Source: an uncultured Paludibaculum sp.
GTDB taxonomy: Bacteria; Acidobacteriota; Terriglobia; Bryobacterales; Bryobacteraceae
Assembly (NCBI RefSeq): GCF_963665245.1
Contig: NZ_OY762269.1
Coordinates: 1-64,000 of the forward strand
DNA: 64,000 bases
Direction of reading: 5' to 3'
The position numbers were made by a program, and so were the translations under genes. Shown piece after piece: positions 1 through 7,595 of this stretch. The number at the start of each line of letters is the position of its first letter. Within the stretch, counting starts at the first letter, position 1. The notes under the pieces were generated by a model that made no database searches, was not told where the DNA came from, and saw only the letters and a program-made list of their open reading frames with translations.

Positions 1-69
1 GACGCCGGCCCTGTGGACAGGGCTAGCCCAACTCACTCCTTGCTCCGCCTCCCGTGGCCAGTACACGGA

Positions 70-1518
70 TTACTGCTCGACAGGAAGACCCGAGTTTCCC
101 ATCGTATCAGATTCATCCGCCACAGGTTGATCCACTGCAGGCGACGCGTTTTCCAACTCTGTCTCAGCGCTGTCTTCCACAGCCGGCTCTTCCGTCGCCG
201 CACTGTTTTCCACAGCGGTCTCCGTCACTTCGGCCTGCGGTTCACCCGCCGGCGCATCCAACTGAGTGTAGAAGGCGTTCACTGACGCCCCGATGGTTTC
301 CACCACCTGCGCATCAATGCCCGCGATCAACTCCAACTCCTCCGGAGTCATCGAACCCAACTTTTCGACCGTTCCGATGCCGCCCACCAACAACGACTCA
401 AGCACCGGTTCCGGCAGATTGTGATCCAGCAGGACCGACAACGGAGTCCCGGCCGACAGCGCCGCCATGTGCGCTTCCACTTCCTGCCGCTTCTCTTCCT
501 CGGTCTTGATGTCGATCCGCCAACCCAGCAGTTTCGCCGCCAGGCGAACGTTCTGGCCTTTCTTTCCAATCGCCAGCGACAACTGCGAGTCTTCCACGAT
601 CACTTCCATGTGCTTTTCCACGGAATCGATGATCGCCACTCGCGAAATCTTGGCGGGGCTCAGCGCGTGTGTGGCGAAAACCACCGGATCGTCGCTAAAT
701 TCAATAATGTCAATCTTTTCGCCGCGCAGTTCACGGATGATCGACTGGACGCGCATGCCCTTCATGCCCACGCAGGCGCCCACGCAATCCACATCCCGGT
801 CACGGCTCAACACCGCGATCTTCGTCCGCTCGCCCGCTTCCCGGGCGCAGCCGCGAATCACGACAGTGCCGTCATAGATCTCCGGCACTTCCTGCTCGAA
901 CAGGCGCATCACCAGTTCGGGCGCGGCTCGCGATACGATCACACCCGAATTCTTACCGGTCTTGTCCACGCTCCGGATGACGGCGCGCACGCGTTCGCCC
1001 ACCGAGAAGTTCTCCAGCCGCGATTGCTCTTTCTTCCCCAGTCGCGCTTCCGTCTTCCCGAGGTCAACCACCAGATCGGGGCCCTCCAGGCGCTTCACCG
1101 TGCAGTTCACCAGTTCGCCCACGCGGCCCGAATACTCCGCGAAGATGTTCTCTCGCTCCGCTTCCCTGACCTTTTGCAGAATCACCTGCTTGGCCGTCTG
1201 GGCGGAGATCCGGCCCAGGAGTTCCGTCGGCTTGGCGAAGCGGATCACGGCACCCACTTCCGCGGTCTTGTCGTAGCGGCGCGCCTCGGCCAGGCTCACT
1301 TCCTTGCCCGGATCCGTCACCGGATCGGCCACCACCTTCACCGAATAGATGATGATGTTGCCAGTCTTCTCATCCAGATCCGCCACCAGGTCGTCGGTGG
1401 ACTTGAACTGTTTCCGCGCGGCCACAAGCATGGCGTCCTTCACCGCATCGAGCACGATCTGCGGATCGATGCCCTTCTCTTTGCTCAGGATTTCAATGGA
1501 CTGATAAATGGATGCCAA
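70..1518 (-). CDS. nusA: Transcription termination/antitermination factor NusA
   Basis: NusA binds RNA polymerase and nascent RNA and modulates pausing, termination and antitermination. The 482-residue protein has the family order: N-terminal RNAP-binding domain (about 1-125), S1 domain (about 131-198), and two KH domains with GxxG loops at GMKG (251-254) and GKKG (318-321). A helical segment follows (about 370-410) and then a very acidic, low-complexity tail (about 425-482). E. coli NusA is similar in length. The start appears to be TTG: the codon at 1516-1518 is CAA on the plus strand, and a strong GGGGAG Shine-Dalgarno lies 8 nt before it; no ATG is near the family N-terminus. It lies downstream of rimP in the classical rimP-nusA-infB order, and infB is expected just outside the window. 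Confidence 0.97.
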   Translation of the reverse strand: MASIYQSIEILSKEKGIDPQIVLDAVKDAMLVAARKQFKSTDDLVADLDEKTGNIIIYSVKVVADPVTDPGKEVSLAEARRYDKTAEVGAVIRFAKPTELLGRISAQTAKQVILQKVREAERENIFAEYSGRVGELVNCTVKRLEGPDLVVDLGKTEARLGKKEQSRLENFSVGERVRAVIRSVDKTGKNSGVIVSRAAPELVMRLFEQEVPEIYDGTVVIRGCAREAGERTKIAVLSRDRDVDCVGACVGMKGMRVQSIIRELRGEKIDIIEFSDDPVVFATHALSPAKISRVAIIDSVEKHMEVIVEDSQLSLAIGKKGQNVRLAAKLLGWRIDIKTEEEKRQEVEAHMAALSAGTPLSVLLDHNLPEPVLESLLVGGIGTVEKLGSMTPEELELIAGIDAQVVETIGASVNAFYTQLDAPAGEPQAEVTETAVENSAATEEPAVEDSAETELENASPAVDQPVADESDTMGNSGLPVEQ

Positions 1519-1567
1519 GCTATACGCTCCCCTTCCGACTGATTGGCTGCCCTCCGACCGGGCACCT

Positions 1568-2041
1568 TCACCACTCGAATTTCAGATTTGCCTTTTCGAT
1601 TTGTTCCATCCGGACCCGGATGGCTTTGTCTACACCCGTCTCGAGAACCACGCACCCGTCTTCGTAACCTGACAACACGCCGTCCCAGCGGCGCTGGTTC
1701 TCCACCGGCTCACGCAGCGACAGCCGCGCCTTCTTGCCGGCGAACCGGGTGAAATGCTCCGGACGGAAGAGTTTGCGTTCAACCCCAGGCGAACTCACTT
1801 CCAATTGGTAGGAGTCACCCGGGATGATGCTTTCCTCGTCGAGGATGGCGCCCACCTTATGCGAAATTAACTCGCAGTCGGCGTGCGACACGCCCTCCGG
1901 CTTATCAATGTAAATACGCAAAACCCGACTCTGGCCGGACCCCAGCAGTTCGAGCGACCACACCTCTAGCCCCTCGCGCTGCGCAGCGCGATTGGCGATT
2001 TCGGTGATCTTCTCGATCAGCGCTTCCCTGCTGCCCGCCAT
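1568..2041 (-). CDS. rimP: Ribosome maturation factor RimP
   Basis: RimP assists maturation of the 30S ribosomal subunit in the cytoplasm. The 157-residue protein has the usual family length. It carries the conserved segments LEVSSPGVERKLF, typical of the RimP N-terminal domain, and a C-terminal Sm-like barrel ending KANLKFEW. The ATG at 2041 is preceded on the minus strand by an AGGAA-type ribosome site. nusA follows after about 49 bp, matching the widespread rimP-nusA-infB operon. Confidence 0.95.
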   Translation of the reverse strand: MAGSREALIEKITEIANRAAQREGLEVWSLELLGSGQSRVLRIYIDKPEGVSHADCELISHKVGAILDEESIIPGDSYQLEVSSPGVERKLFRPEHFTRFAGKKARLSLREPVENQRRWDGVLSGYEDGCVVLETGVDKAIRVRMEQIEKANLKFEW

Positions 2042-2075
2042 CTCGGTTCCTGTCTTGTTGAAACAGTAGCGACCA

Positions 2076-2101
2076 ATAAAAAAGTGGGCTTTCGCCCACT
2101 T
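2076..2101 (-). terminator. Intrinsic terminator or leader attenuator upstream of rimP
   Basis: On the minus strand an 8-bp perfect stem (AAGTGGGC/GCCCACTT, plus-strand arms 2082-2089 and 2094-2101) is closed by a GAAA tetraloop and runs into a T-rich tract (complement of 2076-2083). This is a textbook rho-independent terminator. It would end the transcript of the phosphoesterase gene at 2151-4826. Because only about 35 nt separate it from the rimP ATG, the rimP promoter may lie upstream of it, which would make it an attenuator in the rimP-nusA leader. Confidence 0.8.
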
Positions 2102-2150
2102 CCATGGTTCGCTAAATTTAAGTATACACCTTCGGTTCCGGTACGCCTAA

Positions 2151-4826
2151 TCAAGGCTTCTGCTGGCGGTGCTGCTCCCTCAACACGTCCGGATCGTCCA
2201 TCTTCGGTGATGGCTTGGGGTCGGCCGGGTCCTTCGCCGTCTCTGGAACGAAGATGTCGGGCTCCGGCCGGATGGGGTCAAAAGGCGAAAAATCGGGCGC
2301 GCTCGTAAAGCAGTCCGACAGGTCGGCTGCCGTCGCGTCATATAGATTCAACGGCGGGATCCCCAACAAACGGAAGGTTATCTTCAACAGCGCCGGGAAG
2401 CTCGCGTTGGTGCGCGAAGCGTAATTCCGGCGCGCAAACGGACCCGCCGCCAGGAACACTGTGCGGTGCGAATCCACATGATCCACCCCGCCTTGTGCGT
2501 CGTCCTCCGTAATGAACACCGTCATGCTGCGCCACCATTTCGTGCCGCTCAGATACTCCATGATCCGGCCTAGAGCGTAGTCATTGTCGGCGACATACGA
2601 TGGCGCGACAGGATACCCGTCCTCCGGCCGCGGCTTCGCCATATGGTCGTTCGGCAGGTGAATGAAGATGAGACGTGGCAGATCGCGGCCCGGCTTCACA
2701 TACAGCTCGTCGATCTCGCGGATGAATTGATCGGCTCGGAACTGGTCTGGAATGTTAGTGTTATAGCCCGGATAGGCCCTTGATGTGTTGCGGTAGAGCG
2801 GATCCGGAATCGGCATGTTCGTGAGGAATCGCGCGCCTGTCGGCTTCTCGCCGGGATCTTCCACATTGCCGGCCAGTTCGAAACCTTCCCCGAAATTCCG
2901 GAATGGGATGCCGTTGCGTTCCAGGTGGTGCCAGAGAGCCCCAGCCTCCAGTTGATCCTCCGGATGGACGCTCGAATTGCTGCCCGGATTCGACAGCCGC
3001 CCCGGCGCCGTCGTCGGGAAGCGGAACTCCTTCGGTGCCCCTGCCAGCGTGCTCTCCACCCACGTGTTTGGATACGACCCAACCAGCCAGTGGTGCCCGT
3101 CGACACTCACCTCGCTGTCTGCGTAAAAGTTGTCGCTGAAGGCGTATTTCGCCGCCAATGCATGATGATTCGGCGTGATGTTGTAGAACTTTTTGTCCAG
3201 CCGCGGCCGGAACGAACCGGGCTCCACCACCACCCAGCCCCGCCGCCCGAACCGCGCCAACTCCGGAGCTGTACGTAGCGGCCCCGTCGAATCGTCTTCA
3301 ATATCGCCGAAGACCTCATCGAACGTCCGGTTCTCTTTGACGATGATCACGACGTGCCGGATCTCCATCGGCAGCGGCCGCGGTTCGCCGCGCGTCGCCA
3401 CAAAGCCGTTCAGCGCCATCACCTTTTCGGTATAGATGGGCAGTACCCGGTTCAATGGCGACGGATAGACGCTGATCGCACCCGTCCTGATTTCGCCCTG
3501 GAAGCTTCGCTCCATCGGCCCCAGCTTCGTGGCGTTCGGACCCGTGCCAATTCCTTTGGCGCTGGCCACATACATCGTGCCGCGCTCCACTTGCACGGCC
3601 GTCGGAAACCAGCCCGAAGGCAGATGCGCCGTCAGCTTGCCCGTGGCCAGATCCACCACGCCAATCGCATTGATCCCTGCCTCGGCCACCAGCAAACGCC
3701 CGTTCGGAATGTCCAGGCCCAAGCCCACCGGCAGCACCCCGCGGTAAGCCTCCAATCCCGGAATGCGCAGCAGGATCTGTCCCGTCACCCGTAGCGACTG
3801 GGCGTCGATCATGGTGATCGAATCCTGGTTGCCATTCGAGACATAGATCGTCGTGCCGGTCATGGCAATACCCGACGGGCTTGACCCGCCCAACATGCCC
3901 GGCCCAAATGGCTCGCCGGTCCGGATGAACTTCTCCACTTTCGGCGCCGCCGCATCAGCGACATTCACCACGCACAGTGAGTTCGACTCCGGCACATTCG
4001 GATCGCCCAAACCGGGCACGTCCACCTCACCGGCGCCTGTCTGCCTCTTCACGCCCTTTTCGGCTTCCGCCGATGGGAATCCGGACGCGGGAAAGGGCAG
4101 GCCGGTCCTGGGCGCGTCCTTCGGGTCGGCGCCTGGGATCGCCTGGTATTCAAACATCCCGATATTGGTCACGAAGATGCGGCGCTTGTCCGGAGACAGC
4201 GCGAGTTTGAAAGGCAGCCGGCCCACGCGCACCGAGGAGACTAGCTTGCGGCTGCGCGTATCAAAAACAGCGATGCGGAAGTTCGCCTGGTCGACGACAT
4301 ACAGCAGGTGCCTGTCGCCGTCATACGCGAGATCGCCGGAGTAGCTGTCCTTCCACGTTCCCTGATTCAGCGCCAAGACTTCCAGCGTTCTGCCGCTGGG
4401 CATGGCCAGCAATCGCACCTGACCGCTGCCCCCCTCGGAGACGTACATCTTGCGGTCTTCCGAGAACGCCAACCCCATGAAAACGCCGCGCCAATCCTTG
4501 TCGTCGTCTTCTTCCTTGTCTTCCTTGCGCTGAGCGTTGAACTGCTTGATCTGCCACGGCTCGGCCGAGACGTCCAGGATGCTGAGGGAGAACTTGCCGC
4601 GCCCGCCGTTGGCCGAAACGACGAGTTTTCCATCGGGACTGATAGCAATGCCATAGGCGCCCGGGCCCGTCATGAACTGCCGGCCCAGGGGCGCAATCAT
4701 GCGGCCGCCTGGCAGAATGCTCTCCGCGCCGGGCCGTCGAGCCGCGGGCCGGATTCCGGCAGGCGTTCGATACTCCGCTGCCCCCGCCGTCAAGGTGGCC
4801 GCCACACTCAGAATCAGAAAACGCAT
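2151..4826 (-). CDS. Secreted beta-propeller protein with C-terminal phosphoesterase domain
   Basis: Predicted exported 891-residue protein. Residues 1-17 form a signal peptide (MRFLILSVAATLTAGAA). The N-terminal half contains YVTN/NHL-like beta-propeller repeats (for example AISPDGKLVVSANG and ALSPDKRRIFVTN). From about residue 485 a phosphoesterase/alkaline-phosphatase-fold domain begins with the hallmark VVIIVKENRTFDEVFGDI. It continues with metal-site-like segments such as NHHALA and ITEDDAQGGVDHVDSHR. The ATG at 4826 is chosen because it directly precedes the signal peptide; a further 20 codons upstream are open but unlike a leader. The natural substrate is unknown. The gene diverges from the NIPSNAP gene at 4867. 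Confidence 0.85.
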   Translation of the reverse strand: MRFLILSVAATLTAGAAEYRTPAGIRPAARRPGAESILPGGRMIAPLGRQFMTGPGAYGIAISPDGKLVVSANGGRGKFSLSILDVSAEPWQIKQFNAQRKEDKEEDDDKDWRGVFMGLAFSEDRKMYVSEGGSGQVRLLAMPSGRTLEVLALNQGTWKDSYSGDLAYDGDRHLLYVVDQANFRIAVFDTRSRKLVSSVRVGRLPFKLALSPDKRRIFVTNIGMFEYQAIPGADPKDAPRTGLPFPASGFPSAEAEKGVKRQTGAGEVDVPGLGDPNVPESNSLCVVNVADAAAPKVEKFIRTGEPFGPGMLGGSSPSGIAMTGTTIYVSNGNQDSITMIDAQSLRVTGQILLRIPGLEAYRGVLPVGLGLDIPNGRLLVAEAGINAIGVVDLATGKLTAHLPSGWFPTAVQVERGTMYVASAKGIGTGPNATKLGPMERSFQGEIRTGAISVYPSPLNRVLPIYTEKVMALNGFVATRGEPRPLPMEIRHVVIIVKENRTFDEVFGDIEDDSTGPLRTAPELARFGRRGWVVVEPGSFRPRLDKKFYNITPNHHALAAKYAFSDNFYADSEVSVDGHHWLVGSYPNTWVESTLAGAPKEFRFPTTAPGRLSNPGSNSSVHPEDQLEAGALWHHLERNGIPFRNFGEGFELAGNVEDPGEKPTGARFLTNMPIPDPLYRNTSRAYPGYNTNIPDQFRADQFIREIDELYVKPGRDLPRLIFIHLPNDHMAKPRPEDGYPVAPSYVADNDYALGRIMEYLSGTKWWRSMTVFITEDDAQGGVDHVDSHRTVFLAAGPFARRNYASRTNASFPALLKITFRLLGIPPLNLYDATAADLSDCFTSAPDFSPFDPIRPEPDIFVPETAKDPADPKPSPKMDDPDVLREQHRQQKP

Positions 4827-4866
4827 CAGTGACTCTTCTGATAGCCTGTCAAAGCAAGGAGGCGTT

Positions 4867-5631
4867 GTGCAACGCCGAACGTTCATTCAAACCATGGGAG
4901 CCGCCGCCATGTTGCCAGCCGAAGGCAAAGTATCCGCGCCACATTACTACCTGCTCGAACAGTACTATCTCAAGAATGGCACGCAGGGGGCCCGTATTGC
5001 GGACTACCTGAAGAACGGTCCCATCGAGGCCTCGGCTCGCCTCGGTGTCCCCGGACCTCGCTTTGTTCTGGAGGCATTGATCGCCCCTCACATGCCGCAG
5101 GTCGCGTGCATCAGCGCCTACTCTTCGCTGGAAGAGATGCGCGATGTTCGCAAAAAACTGGCCGCCGACTCCAAACTGCAAGCCGCTCTGTCGCAATGGG
5201 AGGCCGGTGACGAAGCACCTTACGAGAACTACTCCGAAGTCCTGTTGGAGGCAGCCCCTTACGCGCCGCCGTTCGAAGCCGCAACGCCGGGCAAGCCGCG
5301 CGTCTTCGAACTGCGCCTCTACCACTCGCCCACTGAGAAACAGTTGAAAGCACTACACGAACGCTTCGCCGGTCCGGAGATCAAAATCTTCGACCGCAGC
5401 GGCATTCACCCCGTGCTCTACAGCTCGACTCTCATCGGTCCCAGTAAACCGAACCTGGTCTACTTGATCCCCTTCGACGATCTCGCCGCTCGCGAGAAAG
5501 CCTGGGCCACCTTTGGCGCCGATCCCGAATGGGTGAAGGTGCGCGCCGAGTCCATCGCCAAGTACGGGCAGATCTCCAGCGTCATGCAGATGTCGCTCTT
5601 CAAGGGTGCAGCTTATTCGCCCTTGCGCTGA
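4867..5631 (+). CDS. NIPSNAP family protein with Tat signal
   Basis: A 254-residue protein of the NIPSNAP/ferredoxin-like dimeric alpha-beta barrel fold. It has two repeats, one starting near YYLLEQYYLKNGTQ and one at RVFELRLYHSPTEKQLKAL, a motif typical of NIPSNAP proteins. The molecular function of the family is not well defined. The GTG at 4867 is chosen because a perfect AAGGAGG (4856-4862) sits 4 nt upstream and the sequence then opens with QRRTFIQTMGAAAML, a twin-arginine export signal. Its last 19 bp overlap the end of the convergent glycosyltransferase gene. A second, shorter NIPSNAP gene lies at 59977-60405. Confidence 0.85.
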   Translation: MQRRTFIQTMGAAAMLPAEGKVSAPHYYLLEQYYLKNGTQGARIADYLKNGPIEASARLGVPGPRFVLEALIAPHMPQVACISAYSSLEEMRDVRKKLAADSKLQAALSQWEAGDEAPYENYSEVLLEAAPYAPPFEAATPGKPRVFELRLYHSPTEKQLKALHERFAGPEIKIFDRSGIHPVLYSSTLIGPSKPNLVYLIPFDDLAAREKAWATFGADPEWVKVRAESIAKYGQISSVMQMSLFKGAAYSPLR

Positions 5632-6998
5632 AGCCGCCACAGCCGGTAGCCCGGCGTCTCGGCCTCCAGCCTGTATTCCTTCATGAGGTCCTTCAAAACG
5701 GCGCGGACGTCCAGCACCGCATTGTAGGGGCCCAGCCCGTCGGCGATCCACGTTGGACGAGGCGATCGCATCAACATATCGCGATTTGTCGATGCGACAT
5801 TTGGAAAACTGACCTTCGCGGAGATCAAATGGCGGTCGGCGAGCACTCCGTCGAGCGGCTGCGAGTCCAGAAAACGCGTCCCTGCCGGCAGCCCGCTGAG
5901 TGGGAAAAGGTCCGGCCGGTAGCCCCAAACCAGCAGCGTATCGCCAGGCGCGGCCTTTGCTTTCAAAGTGTTGGCCGCTTCTACTGAGCTGTGATAGAGC
6001 AGCAGGTCACCCCATGGCTTGTCCTGCAAAAGGGTCACATAGCGTGGTCCGAACCGCACAACCGGCACAAGCAGCAGCATCGCGGCGAGAATCGCAAACC
6101 GCCGCGGCAAAACCGCAAATCCACGGGCGGCCAGCAGCACAAACACCGGCAAAAGGTGGAAGTAGTACCGTGGGAAAAACCGCAGTCCGAGAAACACCCC
6201 GGCCACCGAAACCAGAAGCCAGACCGCCCATCGCCAGTCCTCTTCCTTCCAGGCCGTGACGCAGGCGGCAACAACCAAGGCGATGTGGAAGCCAGCCCAA
6301 TTCAGAGTTCTCCTAGCCCCTTCGAGCATCGGGTGGGGAATATTGGTGTCTCTCGAATAGACGGCGCCCCAGGCCCAAACCTGTTGCCAGAAATCGATCA
6401 GTGACCCGCGTAAACCCATCCAAGTCAACGAGATAAGGACAGGTGCCGCGAAGCCTGCCAGCAACTCGAGCCGTCGCGGCCAGCTCCATATCAGGCACAC
6501 CAAGAGAATCAATAAGCCCTTTGCATTGAATAAGGTAGCGACGCCGGCGACGAGCCCCGCCCAGACTGGAAACCCACCGGCCGCCAGCGCAATAGCGCCC
6601 ATGTGCAGTGGCACGGTGAGCAGATCGGGCGTGAGCGCCATCACGGCGGAAGCCGTGTCGAATGTGAGGAATACGGCCATCAGGACGGCTGCCCACAGCT
6701 CCGTCTTTTCACCCCAGAGCACCCGGGCCGCGCGCGAAGCGACCCAACAGGTGAAGATTGCGAAGACCGTCCCGGCCAGCCGAAGACCCCAGCCGATCTG
6801 CGCGCCCCACAGCGCGTAAATGCCGGCAAAGAAAGGTGGTTTATCAAACCAGATGTCGCGGTACAGCACCTTGCCACGAAGCAGCTCCGCGGCCGCGGCC
6901 GTGGGGTAAGCCTCCTCGACCCACAAAACATGCAGGTGGCAGAAGCGCGCGGCGGCCAGCAGTACGATGATTCCAATCCAGACCGAGCGCTTCAACAT
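5613..6998 (-). CDS. Membrane glycosyltransferase, GT-C (PMT/ArnT-like) type
   Basis: A 461-residue polytopic membrane protein with about ten hydrophobic helices and a soluble C-terminal domain of roughly 110 residues. The first luminal loop has the GT-C pattern: acidic residues just after TM1 (LWVEEAYPT) and YRDIWFDKPPFFAGIYAL, resembling the DxxYDKPPL signature of ArnT/PMT lipid-linked sugar transferases. It probably moves a sugar from a polyprenyl-phosphate carrier on the outer face of the inner membrane; acceptor unknown. The ATG at 6998 directly precedes TM1. The 3' end overlaps the convergent NIPSNAP gene by 19 bp. Confidence 0.75.
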   Translation of the reverse strand: MLKRSVWIGIIVLLAAARFCHLHVLWVEEAYPTAAAAELLRGKVLYRDIWFDKPPFFAGIYALWGAQIGWGLRLAGTVFAIFTCWVASRAARVLWGEKTELWAAVLMAVFLTFDTASAVMALTPDLLTVPLHMGAIALAAGGFPVWAGLVAGVATLFNAKGLLILLVCLIWSWPRRLELLAGFAAPVLISLTWMGLRGSLIDFWQQVWAWGAVYSRDTNIPHPMLEGARRTLNWAGFHIALVVAACVTAWKEEDWRWAVWLLVSVAGVFLGLRFFPRYYFHLLPVFVLLAARGFAVLPRRFAILAAMLLLVPVVRFGPRYVTLLQDKPWGDLLLYHSSVEAANTLKAKAAPGDTLLVWGYRPDLFPLSGLPAGTRFLDSQPLDGVLADRHLISAKVSFPNVASTNRDMLMRSPRPTWIADGLGPYNAVLDVRAVLKDLMKEYRLEAETPGYRLWRLQRKGE

Positions 6999-7064
6999 AC
7001 GTTGATTGTGGCGCAACAGGTTGCCGGTTCGCTAATGCGGAGTTTCGGATACTATATTCGACAG

Positions 7065-7595
7065 ATGACCAATTCCAGCCCTTCCCTCGACGAGCTGATG
7101 CAATCCGTATATGCGGAAATGAAGCGCCTGGCGGCTTCGCAAATGAATGGGGAACGGCGCGATCACACCCTGCAGCCGACTGCTTTGGTGCATGAAGTCT
7201 ATCTGCGGCTGGCCGGGCAACAGCACCTGGATTGGAGGAACCGGGCACAGTTGCTGGGGCTGGCGGCGCAGATGATGCGGCGGATTCTGCTGGACCATGC
7301 GGCCAGCCACAGGGCGGCGAAGAGATGGGGCGGGCTGATCCGTGTACCCATTGAGGACGATCAATCGGCGGACTGTGGTCCGGAGGTGCAGATTCTCGAT
7401 CTGGACCGCGCCTTGCGGCGTCTGGCGGAGATCGACCCGCAGCAGGCGCGTGTCGTCGAGCTTCGGTTCTTTGGCGGACTGACGGCGGAAGAGGCCGCGG
7501 AATCGATGGACATTTCGGTGGCCACGATTCACAGGGAATGGGCCACGGCGCGGCTCTGGCTGCTGCGCCACGTCAGCGAGGCACGGCGCCAATGA
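7065..7595 (+). CDS. ECF-type RNA polymerase sigma factor
   Basis: A 176-residue sigma-70 family protein with region 2 (about 10-85, including LVHEVYLRLA and QLLGLAAQMMRRILLDHAA) and region 4 (about 118-170). Region 4 contains the helix-turn-helix LTAEEAAESMDISVATIHRE. This matches the short acidobacterial/planctomycete ECF-like group (TIGR02999 type), which is often paired with Ser/Thr kinases. An alternative in-frame ATG at 7035 would add ten residues. The stop overlaps the kinase start (ATGA, 7592-7595), so the two are translationally coupled and probably form a signalling pair. Confidence 0.9.
   Translation: MTNSSPSLDELMQSVYAEMKRLAASQMNGERRDHTLQPTALVHEVYLRLAGQQHLDWRNRAQLLGLAAQMMRRILLDHAASHRAAKRWGGLIRVPIEDDQSADCGPEVQILDLDRALRRLAEIDPQQARVVELRFFGGLTAEEAAESMDISVATIHREWATARLWLLRHVSEARRQ

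Noticed and set aside
9..22. Hairpin CCCTGTGGACAGGG between nusA and the window edge as a terminator
   Set aside because: Short stem with a 2-nt loop and no T tract on either strand; infB is expected to be co-transcribed.
421..1542. Long His/Arg-rich plus-strand frame opposite nusA
   Set aside because: Antisense shadow of a clear nusA gene; composition reflects GC-rich codon positions.
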